Below, in pieces: positions 17,928-25,774 of a stretch of 35,247 bases of DNA. The notes beneath the pieces were generated by a model. The model was not told the DNA's origin. It did no database searches and was given only the letters and a program-made list of their open reading frames with translations. Source of the stretch: Clostridia bacterium (GTDB lineage Bacteria; Bacillota; Clostridia; Christensenellales; Borkfalkiaceae); assembly GCA_021204825.1 (NCBI GenBank), contig JAJPYR010000024.1:9355-44601 (forward strand). Reading direction: 5' to 3'. Position numbers and translations under genes: made by a program. How positions within the stretch are numbered: position 1 is the stretch's first letter; the number at the start of each line of letters is the position of its first letter.

Positions 17928-18248
17928 TTATTCGGACTTGCCGGCTTCCCTTTCCGCCTTCGCCTTCGCAACGCGCACCTTTCTCAGCTTTGCGGCCATG
18001 ACGGCAGACCAGACGCCTGTGGTGAACAGCCCGGCCACAGCGGCCACCGCTATGCAGCAGAGTGCTATAAGCAGGTTGACGCCCCATACGGGGGAGTCAT
18101 CCTCAAGCAGCCCGGATGAATACAGGGAAAGAAGGCATATGACAATGATGACCACAAGGGCTATTGTGGCTATTACAAGCGCCTGCAGGGCTCTGAGCAG
18201 CCTTCTTGCGCGTGTATTGAGCTTGTTCTCATCCACAGGCTTTTTCAT
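17928..18248 (-). CDS. Small two-helix membrane protein, unknown function
   Basis: A 106-residue protein not recognised as any named family. It has a basic cytoplasmic start, TM1 at about 24-44 (LVIATIALVVIIVICLLSLY), a short acidic outer loop (LEDDSPVW) and TM2 at about 56-79. It ends in a very basic cytoplasmic tail (MAAKLRKVRVAKAKAEREAGKSE). The ATG follows AGGAAGG at good spacing. Its position between rex and the RND transporter gene, with gaps of 71 and 97 bp, suggests co-transcription and possibly an accessory role for the transporter. That is inference from position alone. Confidence 0.75.
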   Translation of the reverse strand: MKKPVDENKLNTRARRLLRALQALVIATIALVVIIVICLLSLYSSGLLEDDSPVWGVNLLIALCCIAVAAVAGLFTTGVWSAVMAAKLRKVRVAKAKAEREAGKSE

Positions 18249-18319
18249 GGGGCCTTCCTGTTATATGCTTCCTGCATAAAGCCGGCTTTGAAGGCCGGTC
18301 CGGACTGAGGCCGGACGTC

Positions 18320-18937
18320 TTAATCCAGGTAGCTGGAAAGAATTGCAAGGTTTGCGGCAACGTCCATGTTGCGCACCTTGCAGGTGTCAGGGACGTTCAA
18401 AAGGATGGGCGCGAAGTTGAGGATGGCCTTTATGCCGCACTCCACCAGAAGGTCTGCAACTTCCTGCGCCGAAGAGGCAGGAGTGGCTATAATGGCCAGC
18501 TTCGCTCCGGACTGCTCTATGCCCGGCTTCGCGTATTTGTACTCCAGGATGGGCTTGCCAGAAAGGCGGCCGCAGCGCTTGGGGTCCGTCTCAAAGGCGC
18601 ACACGATGTTTATGCCGTAATTCTTGAATCCGGAGTATGCGAGAAGGGCGCGCCCCAGGCCTCCGGCGCCGAATATGACGGCGTTCTTCTTGCTGTTGCA
18701 GCCGAGGTAATCCTCTATTGCGTCTATTAGCTCCCTGCGGACATACCCCACCCTCGTCTTTCCGACAGCGGACGTGTATGCAAGGTCCTTGCGCACCAGC
18801 ACTTCGCCCATGTTGAGGGCCTCCGCTATAATCTTGGACGAGATATATGTCCCGGGATTGTCCTGCTCATCCAGTGATTTGAGGTAATTGAGGTATATGG
18901 GAAGTCTCTGCAGGCTTGTTACAGGAATTTCCTTCAT
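18320..18937 (-). CDS. rex: Redox-sensing transcriptional repressor Rex
   Basis: A 205-residue Rex protein, which senses the NADH/NAD+ ratio and represses fermentation and respiration genes when NAD+ is high. The start at 18937 gives the typical opening MKEIPVTSLQRLPIYLNYLKSL. A winged helix (about 1-75, ISSKIIAEALNMGEVLVRKDLAY) is followed by a Rossmann domain with GAGGLG (90-95). The C-terminal domain-swapped helix closes with NMDVAANLAILSSYL. Vertebrate-type Tyr switches are not relevant here. An AGGGAG lies about 12 nt upstream of the ATG, somewhat far. No classical Rex operator (TTGTTAA-N4-TTAACAA) was seen in this operon, so autoregulation cannot be claimed. Confidence 0.95.
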   Translation of the reverse strand: MKEIPVTSLQRLPIYLNYLKSLDEQDNPGTYISSKIIAEALNMGEVLVRKDLAYTSAVGKTRVGYVRRELIDAIEDYLGCNSKKNAVIFGAGGLGRALLAYSGFKNYGINIVCAFETDPKRCGRLSGKPILEYKYAKPGIEQSGAKLAIIATPASSAQEVADLLVECGIKAILNFAPILLNVPDTCKVRNMDVAANLAILSSYLD

Positions 18938-19037
18938 GATATAGACATTCTCCCTGAAATCTTTGCTGTATATAACGCCCCGCAAGCCCTGGGCCAGGAG
19001 TCTTTGCGTCTCATGCGGCATGGGGCGTGAAGTGCCT

Positions 19038-19973
19038 TTATCTGAGTGCAAGCGCTATTGCGCCGTATGCACCCGCCTTGGCGCCCAAGGAAGCCACGCA
19101 AACCTTCACAGGGGCGTAATCCGTTCCGCCGAAGAGCTCCGCATCCACAAGCTTCTGCAGAGGGTCTATGAGCCTTGAACCCTGGTTTGCAACCCCGCCG
19201 CCTATCATGATGACCTCCGGACGGAAGATGTTCGCAAGGTTCACGCATCCGCATGCGAGGTTCCTGAGGTACCAGTCTATGATCTTCTTTGCCGTGGCAT
19301 CCGTGTCCATGTACTCAAAGGGCGTCTTTGCCGTGGCCGTCTTCTCCGTGTACGTCTTCCACATGGCCGTTGATGTGTCATCCGCCATGACCTTTCTTGT
19401 GTACTGCTCCAGCGCCCTTGCGGAGGCGTATCTTTCAAAGCATCCCTTCCTTCCGCATGTGCAGGGGATGCCGTTCTTCTCTATGACCATGTGGCCTATC
19501 TCGGCTCCGGCTGACTTGAAGCCCTCAAAGAGCTTGCCGTCTATGACTATTCCGCCGCCTATACCTGTGCCGAGCGTCACGAGAACGCTGCAGCGGTATC
19601 CCTTTCCTGCTCCGAAACGCGCCTCGCCCAGAGCTGCCGCATTGGCGTCATTGCAGAGGCGCACTTTCACTCCCAGCTTTTCCTTTATGATCTTTGCCAG
19701 AGGATAGTCCTTAAGCTGAAGGTTTCCGGCAAAGACCACCTTGCCGTGACGGCTGTCTATCATGCCGGGGCAGTCCAGGCCGGCTGCCGTAAGGTCTGAT
19801 GAAACTATGCCTGCGGCGGACATGAGCCTGTCCGCAAGCTCCGCGCAGCAGTCTGCAAGCCCCTCGCCGCAGACCGTAGGGATGCTGTCCTCCGCGGAAA
19901 TGTTCCCAAGCTCGTCCATGATGATTCCTTTCACAGTTGTTCCGCCGATATCCAGGCCCATATAAAGTGACAT
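19038..19973 (-). CDS. ROK family sugar kinase (glucokinase-like)
   Basis: A 311-residue ROK-family kinase, most likely a glucokinase that phosphorylates glucose with ATP at position 6. It shows the ATP-binding start MGLDIGGTTVKGIIMDE, the sugar-binding NDANAAALGEARFGAGKG, LVTLGTGIGGGIVIDGKL, EIGHMVIE with the metal-liganding His, and the ROK zinc motif CTCGRKGCFE. The C-terminal ATP site is MIGGGVANQG. No DNA-binding domain precedes it, so it is an enzyme and not a NagC-type repressor. The substrate could also be another hexose such as N-acetylmannosamine or fructose. The SD GGAGGGGA is strong. It is the first gene of the rex/RND/kptA operon, behind a good promoter. Confidence 0.93.
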   Translation of the reverse strand: MSLYMGLDIGGTTVKGIIMDELGNISAEDSIPTVCGEGLADCCAELADRLMSAAGIVSSDLTAAGLDCPGMIDSRHGKVVFAGNLQLKDYPLAKIIKEKLGVKVRLCNDANAAALGEARFGAGKGYRCSVLVTLGTGIGGGIVIDGKLFEGFKSAGAEIGHMVIEKNGIPCTCGRKGCFERYASARALEQYTRKVMADDTSTAMWKTYTEKTATAKTPFEYMDTDATAKKIIDWYLRNLACGCVNLANIFRPEVIMIGGGVANQGSRLIDPLQKLVDAELFGGTDYAPVKVCVASLGAKAGAYGAIALALR

Positions 19974-20034
19974 ACTGTATCCCCTCCACCGTACCAGCTT
20001 GCGCGCGCCGCGCAGGCGTCCTTATTATAGCCCA

Positions 20035-20063
20035 AGTATACACTTCCGCGGAAAAAGCGTCAA
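20035..20063 (-). promoter_or_regulatory. Promoter of the ROK-rex-RND-kptA operon
   Basis: On the minus strand TTGACG (20058-20063) and TATACT (20035-20040) are separated by 17 bp. A second TATAAT lies at about 20024-20029. No gene is supported between here and 20323. Confidence 0.75.
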
Positions 20064-20323
20064 GATTTTAATGTCAAAACTGGGTGAAATACGACACCTG
20101 CGGCGCATGTGTTCATTACGCAGCGAAAAGCCGGACCGTTCTGTTTGAGTGCCGTTCCGGGACATTTGGGAGGCAAATGTTGTCTCAAGCCGCCCCGGCA
20201 CGCAAAATGGTGTCAGACACAGGGCAAGGCATGCCCAGCGGAGCCGGGCAAAAGGGAAGCGGCACGGCAAAGGCCCGGCCCTTTAAACCGCGTCCGGTTC
20301 AGAACATTATCAGGAGGCAAGAC

Positions 20324-20923
20324 GTGAAGAAAGCAATCAAGGATCTGGCCATTTTAGGCATGATTACCGGATTCTGGTATTTTCTGCCTCTCATATTCGG
20401 CGGCATAACGCTCAGGAAGATAAAGAAGAAAAAGCCCGGCGCAGGGCTGGCCGTATGCGAGATGCTGTTCGGCGGACTTGTCTTTGGCATAATAGCCGGC
20501 ATACTCATGCTTGTGTCCGTCAACAAGGACTACACATCCTGCTATCTTCCCGCAGATGTTCCTGCAGATGACCGCAGCTACAGGACCGTGGCCGCCAACA
20601 GGAGATTCATATACAGCGCAGACTGGTCACAGATTGTGTACACGATAAACGGGCATTCCATATTCTCAGGCCAGTCCGGCCGCCGTGCATACTGGATAGA
20701 TTCCAAAGAGGATGACGGATCTGCGACATCCGTCCGTCTGCGCCGCTCCACAGGGCCGGCAGCGTTCCTGGTATGCTCTTCCACACGCCAAAACGAGCTC
20801 TCTGTGCTCACTTGCGATGCTTATGACGGAAAAGTCCTGGGGTACATGTACACTGTGGCAGGAAACTGCATCTGCTCCGCTTCGGACGGACAGCCGGTAT
20901 ACCGGATAGGCCCGCTTATGTGA
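20324..20923 (+). CDS. Small membrane-anchored protein, unknown function
   Basis: A 199-residue protein starting at GTG (20324), chosen because a perfect AGGAGG lies 6 nt upstream. The longer frame from 20084 has a low-complexity, unlikely beginning. Two membrane helices (about 8-27 and 43-65) flank a very basic loop, RKIKKKKPGAG, resembling small DUF4190-like membrane proteins. A C-terminal extracytoplasmic-looking region of ~130 residues (RFIYSADWSQIVYTINGHSIFSGQSGRRAYW) follows. The last part is rich in Cys and Ser. Function is not known. A degraded copy of the same gene lies 230 bp downstream, which supports this one being real. Confidence 0.7.
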   Translation: MKKAIKDLAILGMITGFWYFLPLIFGGITLRKIKKKKPGAGLAVCEMLFGGLVFGIIAGILMLVSVNKDYTSCYLPADVPADDRSYRTVAANRRFIYSADWSQIVYTINGHSIFSGQSGRRAYWIDSKEDDGSATSVRLRRSTGPAAFLVCSSTRQNELSVLTCDAYDGKVLGYMYTVAGNCICSASDGQPVYRIGPLM

Positions 20924-21157
20924 CGGAGCCGGAGCCGGGCGGCCGCTCACGCAGGCATGATGAACTGTGCATCCCTGTGTTTGAAGTCCATCTGCGACCT
21001 TTCGGTTTGAGTGATGATTTTGGACAAATAAGTGGCATGAGTGGAGTTTTTGCCCGGCCCGCAGCAAAATAAAGGCGTAAAAAAGATGCAGGCATCTGAT
21101 GATAAAGCCGAATCATTACATACGGTACATTATATTGTTTGAGGAGACGGAAACATA

Positions 21158-21535
21158 ATGAAAACGGTAATCCAGGCAATAATACTGTCTATGCTAAAAA
21201 AAAGAGCTGATTGGACCCGGATAAGGTTCAGCAGATCACCTTCAGAGACACCGCGCCCCGCAAGATAAACAAAGGTGAGACCGGCACAGGCACGGGCGTG
21301 TGCGAAATGCTGTCCGGCACAGCCACAGGCATGCTCACGCTGATGGCCGCAAGCAATGAGTATTCCTCCGGGCTTCAGCCCTGCAATGCCGCTGCAGCAG
21401 ACAGCAACTGATGCAAAGCTGTATCAGCTGGCACGGGATTCATATGAGGCGCAGGAGTTATGCAGGTTATGGAGACGGCAGACAGGCGTTCCGTGCCGGA
21501 ACTGCCGGCCGGACAGAACAGCCTGCATTAAAGAC
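21158..21535 (+). pseudogene. Decayed duplicate of the gene at 20324
   Basis: The start MKTVIQAIILSM parallels VKKAIKDLAILGM of the upstream gene, again with a GAGGAG SD. Sense is lost after an 8-A run at 21196-21203. A second frame from about 21211 then carries PRKINKG and TGVCEMLSGTATGMLTLMAASNEYSSG, matching LRKIKKKKPGAGLAVCEML...LVSVNKDYTSC of the parent. A third stretch (about 21430-21500) matches only at the DNA level (GGATTCATAT, GGCGTTCC). Several frame changes and stops separate the pieces, so no full protein can be made. A terminator follows, as expected for a former gene. Confidence 0.7.
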
Positions 21536-21555
21536 ATAATAGCAGCACCCGGAAG

Positions 21556-21585
21556 AGGCTGCCCGTAAAAGGGCAGGCCTTTTTT
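21556..21585 (+). terminator. Terminator after the pseudogene
   Basis: AGGCTGCCC pairs with GGGCAGGCCT (one bulged G, loop GTAAAA) and runs into TTTTTT. Confidence 0.88.
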
Positions 21586-21601
21586 CCTGCACCCCTGTAC
21601 G

Positions 21602-21631
21602 TAAAAGCCCCCCGTACGGATACGGGAGGCT
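21602..21631 (-). terminator. Terminator of the dUTPase gene
   Basis: On the minus strand an 11-bp stem (AGCCTCCCGTA/TACGGGGGGCT, one G-T pair) with loop TCCG is followed by TTTTAC, 47 bp after the dut stop. Confidence 0.82.
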
Positions 21632-21678
21632 CTTGCCTGAAGATTGAGTTGATGCCCTTAAGCGAGCACACGGGGTGC

Positions 21679-22116
21679 TTATTTCGTGCCTGTGGATCCG
21701 AAGCCGCCTTCGCCGCGGGCGGTGTCCGAAAGCTCATCGCATACTATGAACTGCGCCGTGATGTACGGGGTTATGATGAACTGGGCAATCCTTTCCCCGG
21801 CATCTACGGTCTGAGTGACGTTGGAGTGGTTGTGAAGTGCCACCTTCACTTCCCCGCGGTAATCACAGTCCACCACGCCCACCTTGTTGGCGGGAGCCAG
21901 GCCGCGCTTTGTGGCAAGGCCGGAACGGGCGTATATGAGGCCTGCGTATCCTTCCGGCAGCTCCATCGCTATGCCTGTGGGGATGACACGGGTCTCGTGG
22001 GCGGGAATCTCAACCGGCCCGCCGGCTGCGGAATAGAGGTCCGCACCTGCTGCGAACTCACTGCCGTATGTGGGCACTGTGGCGTTCTCTGAGAGCTTCT
22101 TAACAGCTACTTTCAT
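21679..22116 (-). CDS. dut: dUTP diphosphatase (dUTPase)
   Basis: A 145-residue trimeric-type dUTPase that hydrolyses dUTP to dUMP, keeping uracil out of DNA and supplying thymidylate synthesis. All five family motifs are visible: GADLYSA, the ARSGLA loop, GVVDCDYRGEV with the catalytic Asp and Tyr-gating region, GERIAQFII, and the C-terminal arm RGEGGFGSTG. Two adjacent ATGs exist (22119 and 22116). The second has the better SD spacing (AGGAG, 7 nt), and the protein beginning MKVAVKKL fits the family. It lies 138 bp downstream of nrdG on the same strand, forming a nucleotide-metabolism cluster with nrdG and nrdD. Confidence 0.96.
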   Translation of the reverse strand: MKVAVKKLSENATVPTYGSEFAAGADLYSAAGGPVEIPAHETRVIPTGIAMELPEGYAGLIYARSGLATKRGLAPANKVGVVDCDYRGEVKVALHNHSNVTQTVDAGERIAQFIITPYITAQFIVCDELSDTARGEGGFGSTGTK

Positions 22117-22254
22117 CATGATTCTCCTGGTGTTTTTCCTGATATGTGAGCCCCTCTTGCAGGGCACTTTTTTTGTACGGATGAAAGGACCGCACGGGCT
22201 GCAAACCATTATAAGTGGCCTCTAAGGGCTTATGAGAGGCCCTTTTGGCACGCT

Positions 22255-22791
22255 TCAGATGTCATAGACGGTCTTGCCGTCCCAGCATACAACCTCGTCC
22301 TTTTTGAGGGATTCCTGCACAAGAATGAGGCGCTGGTTGGAGGAGCCGCGGAAGAGCAGGGACATGTCTTTGAGCTCTTCCACGAAGCGGCCGTCCACGA
22401 GGATGTCCAGGCAGCGGAATATGCGCAGGACGGTGTCCACAGGGATGCGCTTGCCGGTCAGAAGCTCATCGAATGTGTATCCGGTGTAGCACCAGATGGT
22501 CTTGTGCGGGTAGTTTGCGCGGACACGCTCTACGAAGGGCGCCAGCACTTTGGCGTTCTCCGGCTCGAAGGGGTCTCCGCCAAGGAGTGTGAGCCCCTTT
22601 ATGTGGTCCGGCTCAAGGCCCTTTAAGATGGAGTCCTCCACTTCCTTCGTGAAAGGCTCTCCGTATCCGAAATCCCATGTCTCAGGGTTGAAACAGTTCT
22701 TGCAGTGGTTGCGGCAACCGCTTACGAACAGCGCCACACGGACACCCGGGCCGTCCGCTATGTCAAACCACTTGATTTTGCCGTAGTTCAT
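22255..22791 (-). CDS. nrdG: Anaerobic ribonucleotide reductase activating protein NrdG
   Basis: A 178-residue radical-SAM activase that uses S-adenosylmethionine and a [4Fe-4S] cluster to form the glycyl radical on NrdD. The cluster motif is C-x3-C-x2-C at Cys26, Cys30 and Cys33 (GCRNHCKNCFNPETWDF). LTLLGGDPFEP is the SAM-contact GGD/E region, and TIWCYTGYTFDELL is typical of NrdG. Length is normal. It lies 291 bp downstream of nrdD, a rather long gap that contains a stem-loop at 22931-22955. nrdD and nrdG are probably still transcribed together. Confidence 0.96.
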   Translation of the reverse strand: MNYGKIKWFDIADGPGVRVALFVSGCRNHCKNCFNPETWDFGYGEPFTKEVEDSILKGLEPDHIKGLTLLGGDPFEPENAKVLAPFVERVRANYPHKTIWCYTGYTFDELLTGKRIPVDTVLRIFRCLDILVDGRFVEELKDMSLLFRGSSNQRLILVQESLKKDEVVCWDGKTVYDI

Positions 22792-22930
22792 AATAATGTC
22801 TCTTCTATTTCTTTAGCGCCCTCTCATTGAGGCGGGTTTGTCTTTAGGCCCGCAGCCAAATGCGCTGCGGAACGGATTTGCCTTGCTTTAAGCCGGGGCC
22901 GGCAAGGGGCCGGGCCCTGTGAGCGAGAAA

Positions 22931-22955
22931 CGCCGCAGGCTGTGAGCCCACGGCG
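22931..22955 (-). promoter_or_regulatory. Stem-loop between nrdD and nrdG
   Basis: CGCCG/CGGCG with an inner GGGCT/AGCCT stem is followed on the minus strand by TTTC and on the plus strand by CTTTT. It could act as a partial terminator or processing site that lowers nrdG relative to nrdD. The surrounding 290 bp holds no gene I can support. Confidence 0.5.
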
Positions 22956-23082
22956 CTTTTATAGGAGCCATATGGCAGAAATTTTGGGGAAATCTATCTT
23001 GCGGCTTTAATCCGGCCAGTCCGGACGGAGGCCGCGGAACAGAGCTCAGGCAGGCAATGGATAAAGCCCGGAGATGAGATGA

Positions 23083-25209
23083 TTACAGGTGAAGGACCCT
23101 GGCCTTGATCTCCTTGGTCTTTCCTACATTCCAGAAATTCTCGCCGAGATATCCGCATGTGCGGCGGGTGACGTTCATCTTTCTCTGGTCCTTGTTGTGG
23201 CAGATGGGGCACTCCCACTCGTTGTCATCATTGATCATGATCTCGCCGTCATAGCCGCATACCTGGCAGTAGTCAGACTTGGTGTTGAACTCGGCATATT
23301 GGATGTTGTCGTATATGAACTTCACAACGTCTGCAAGCGCCGTGAGATTGTTGCGCATGTTGGGGATCTCGATGTAGGAGATTGCTCCGCCGGCGGAAAT
23401 CTTCTGGAACTGGCTCTCAAACGTGAACTTGGAGAATGCGTCTATGTGCTCGCGGACATCCACGTGGTAGCTGTTCGTGTAGTATCCCTTGTCCGTAACG
23501 TCCTTGATTGTGCCGAAGCGCTCCTTGTCTATGCGGGCGAACCTGTAGCACAGGGACTCTGCAGGGGTTCCGTAAAGTGAGAAGCCGATGTTTGTCTCCT
23601 CTTTCCACTTGTCGCAGTGGTCCCTAAGGGTCTGCATTACCTTAAGGGCGAACTTCTCTCCTTCGGGGGTGGTGTGCGAGCATCCCTTTACAAGAAGAGT
23701 GCACTCATAGAGGCCTATGTAGCCGAGTGAGATTGTGGAGTATGATCCGTACAGGTACTTGTCTATCTTCTCACCCTTGTCCAGGCGGGCGATTGCACCG
23801 TACTGCCAGTGAACAGGGGAAACGTCAGATGTGACGCCCACAAGAGCGTTGTGGCGGACCATGAGGGCATCGAAGCAGAGCTGGAGCCTTTCTTCAAGGA
23901 TCTCCCAGAACTTGGCCTCGTCTCCCTTTGCAAGGATTCCGCACTGGGGAAGGTTGATGGATACAACGCCCTGGTTGAATCTTCCCTCGAACTTGTAGTT
24001 GCCGTTCTCATCCTTCCAGGGAATGAGGAAAGACCTGCAGCCCATGGGGGAGAATACGTTGCCCTGGTAGTTCTCGCGCATCTTCTTTGCGGAGATGTAG
24101 TCGGGATAGAGCCTCTTGGAGGAGCACTTTACCGCAAGCTTTGTAAGATAGTCGTACCGGCCGCCCTTCAGGCAGTTGTTCTCGTCCAGAACGTATACAA
24201 GCTTCGGGAAAGCAGGGGTTACATACACGCCCACTTCATTCTTGATGCCCTGGTAGCGCTGGTTGAGGATCTCCTCAATTATCATGGCGTTCTCTTCGAT
24301 GTACGGATCGTTGTCATCCAGCCAGAGGAAGAGGGTTACAAACGGGGACTGGCCGTTTGTAGTCATGAGGGTGTTGATCTGGTACTGTATTGTCTGCACG
24401 CCGGACTTGAGCTCATCCTTGACCCTCATGTCCACGAACTTCTTCTTGGCATCCTCGGGGATGGTGTCCCCGAACATCTCATCGCACTGGCGTGTGTACT
24501 TTTCCCTGGAGCGGCGCAGATACTTGCCAAGGTGAGCCATGTTGACGGACTGCCCGCCGTACTGGCCGGAGGCTACGGATGCTATGATCTGCGTAACTAC
24601 CGTGCAGGCTACCTGGAAGGACTTGGGGCTCTCTATCATCTTGCCGTTCATGACCGTGCCGTTGTCCAGCATGTCCTGGATGTTCACGAGGCAGCAGTTG
24701 AATATGGGCTGGATGAAGTAGTCTGCGTCATGGAAATGGATGGCGCCTTCGTCATGTGCCTTGGACAGGTACTCGGGGAGAAGAATACGTCTTGTGAGGT
24801 CCTTGGACACTTCGCCGGCTATAAGGTCTCTCTGCGTGGCTGCTGTGTGGGCGTTCTTGTTGGAGTTCTCCTCCATTACGTCCTTGTTGGTGTTGCGGAT
24901 AAGGGACAGGATGCTGTCATCTGTCGTGTTGGCCTTTCTTACCAGGGCGCGTTCATAACGGTACAGGATATATGCCTTCATGAGCTGGAACTTCTGGAGC
25001 TCCATGAGCTTTTCCTCTACCATGTCCTGTATGTCTTCGACAAGAAGGCGCACGCGGTGACGGCTGGCAATGTCGTCCGCTATGCACTCAATCTGTTCGT
25101 CCGTGGCCCTGTCTTCAGGATCCACCGCATCGTTTGCTTTTTTGATGGCGTTAACAATCTTGCTTCTGTCGAAATCACATGTTGTGCCGTCACGCTTGAT
25201 AACTTTCAT
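23083..25209 (-). CDS. nrdD: Anaerobic (class III) ribonucleoside-triphosphate reductase NrdD
   Basis: A 708-residue glycyl-radical enzyme that reduces ribonucleoside triphosphates to dNTPs without oxygen. An N-terminal ATP-cone (VIKRDGTTCDFDRSKIVNAIKKA) provides allosteric control. The catalytic barrel includes the family stretches IHFHDADYFIQPIFNCCLVNIQDML and FSPMGCRSFL. The C-terminal zinc site is C-x2-C (CQVCG) and C-x2-C (CPICHN). The radical loop is RRTCGYLGENFWN, with the Gly in CGYLG. The start at 25209 (AGGGGAG upstream, typical MKVIKRDG opening) is preferred. An in-frame ATG at 25233 with GGAAGAG upstream would add eight residues. Two NrdR boxes and several DnaA boxes lie in its upstream region. 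Confidence 0.97.
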   Translation of the reverse strand: MKVIKRDGTTCDFDRSKIVNAIKKANDAVDPEDRATDEQIECIADDIASRHRVRLLVEDIQDMVEEKLMELQKFQLMKAYILYRYERALVRKANTTDDSILSLIRNTNKDVMEENSNKNAHTAATQRDLIAGEVSKDLTRRILLPEYLSKAHDEGAIHFHDADYFIQPIFNCCLVNIQDMLDNGTVMNGKMIESPKSFQVACTVVTQIIASVASGQYGGQSVNMAHLGKYLRRSREKYTRQCDEMFGDTIPEDAKKKFVDMRVKDELKSGVQTIQYQINTLMTTNGQSPFVTLFLWLDDNDPYIEENAMIIEEILNQRYQGIKNEVGVYVTPAFPKLVYVLDENNCLKGGRYDYLTKLAVKCSSKRLYPDYISAKKMRENYQGNVFSPMGCRSFLIPWKDENGNYKFEGRFNQGVVSINLPQCGILAKGDEAKFWEILEERLQLCFDALMVRHNALVGVTSDVSPVHWQYGAIARLDKGEKIDKYLYGSYSTISLGYIGLYECTLLVKGCSHTTPEGEKFALKVMQTLRDHCDKWKEETNIGFSLYGTPAESLCYRFARIDKERFGTIKDVTDKGYYTNSYHVDVREHIDAFSKFTFESQFQKISAGGAISYIEIPNMRNNLTALADVVKFIYDNIQYAEFNTKSDYCQVCGYDGEIMINDDNEWECPICHNKDQRKMNVTRRTCGYLGENFWNVGKTKEIKARVLHL

Positions 25210-25323
25210 ATACCTGGCTCCCCTAGCTGCCATACTCTCTCTTCCACGCAGCTATCTTTCTTTTACCGTGCAATAAATCATCTCTTGATTTTTCCACACC
25301 CCGTTTTTGACGGTGCGACGTAA

Positions 25324-25352
25324 AGTATAATGCTTTCCATATGGCATGTCAA
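25324..25352 (-). promoter_or_regulatory. Promoter of nrdD-nrdG
   Basis: On the minus strand TTGACA (25347-25352) and TATACT (25324-25329) have a 17-bp spacer, about 115 bp before the start codon. The first NrdR box begins 8 bp upstream of the -35. Confidence 0.88.
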
Positions 25353-25360
25353 GCCGTCAA

Positions 25361-25376
25361 ACACAAGATATTGTGT
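25361..25376 (-). promoter_or_regulatory. NrdR box 1
   Basis: ACACAAGATATTGTGT closely fits the known 16-bp NrdR palindrome (ACACWATATMTTGTGT type). NrdR represses ribonucleotide reductase genes when dATP is high. It sits just upstream of the -35. Confidence 0.85.
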
Positions 25377-25395
25377 TTTTTTAATGGCGATTTGT

Positions 25396-25408
25396 CCACA
25401 TATTGTGG
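25396..25408 (-). promoter_or_regulatory. NrdR box 2 (partial)
   Basis: CCACATATTGTGG has its centre about 33 bp, roughly three helical turns, from box 1. That matches the paired arrangement of NrdR boxes. It overlaps a DnaA-like box (25392-25400). Confidence 0.65.
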
Positions 25409-25774
25409 TCCCGTCTTCATTTGTCCACTCTGTCCCCATCTTGTCCACAACGCCTTTGTGGACATCTTTTAGGCCGAAAAAGGCATCGGAAACCCAAAAT
25501 TTATCCACAATTCCACGATTTACGCGTCACTCTGACGCATATCTGCATATCTGTACCGGGACCGGAACAGGCAGCAGAGGATTTTCCACCGCCGGGTTAT
25601 CCACATGTGTTTTTTGTGCATGCTGCATGCGCCGGCACAAGATGAAGCATGCGGCCCCGCTGTTGCAGTGCCGCATGCTCCATTTCATATTCTCTCTAGA
25701 GGCATCTTTGATGTCTTCAGTTATCCACAGCAGCAGGCTTTTATGCCTGGAGCCAGACAAGCTGCCTTCTCTCC

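Larger units (their letters stand above)
25290..25729 (+). promoter_or_regulatory. Cluster of DnaA boxes upstream of nrdD
   Basis: Three perfect TTATCCACA boxes lie at 25501-25509, 25597-25605 and 25721-25729. One-mismatch boxes are at 25290-25298 (TTTTCCACA), 25392-25400 and 25441-25449 (TTGTCCACA). Two-mismatch boxes are at 25421-25429 and 25582-25590, and a reverse-strand one is at 25457-25465. All but the last share one orientation. This stretch (25210-25774) contains no believable gene. Binding by DnaA is inferred from the consensus. Confidence 0.75.

Noticed and set aside
22972..23010. 12-codon plus-strand peptide frame with SD AGGAG (MAEILGKSILRL)
   Set aside because: Too short and opposite the nrdD-nrdG transcript; chance is the simpler explanation.
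23809..25323. 504-codon plus-strand frame antisense to nrdD
   Set aside because: It lies fully opposite a well-supported enzyme gene and resembles no known protein. High GC at third positions opens antisense frames.
25278..25508. 76-codon minus-strand frame in the nrdD control region
   Set aside because: It overlaps the promoter, NrdR boxes and DnaA boxes, and the repeated GTCCACA motif creates its apparent pattern.
25290..25729. Calling the DnaA-box cluster the chromosomal origin
   Set aside because: No dnaA, dnaN, gidA or rpmH genes are nearby, no clear AT-rich unwinding element was seen, and gene strands do not switch consistently here. Kept only as a finding.
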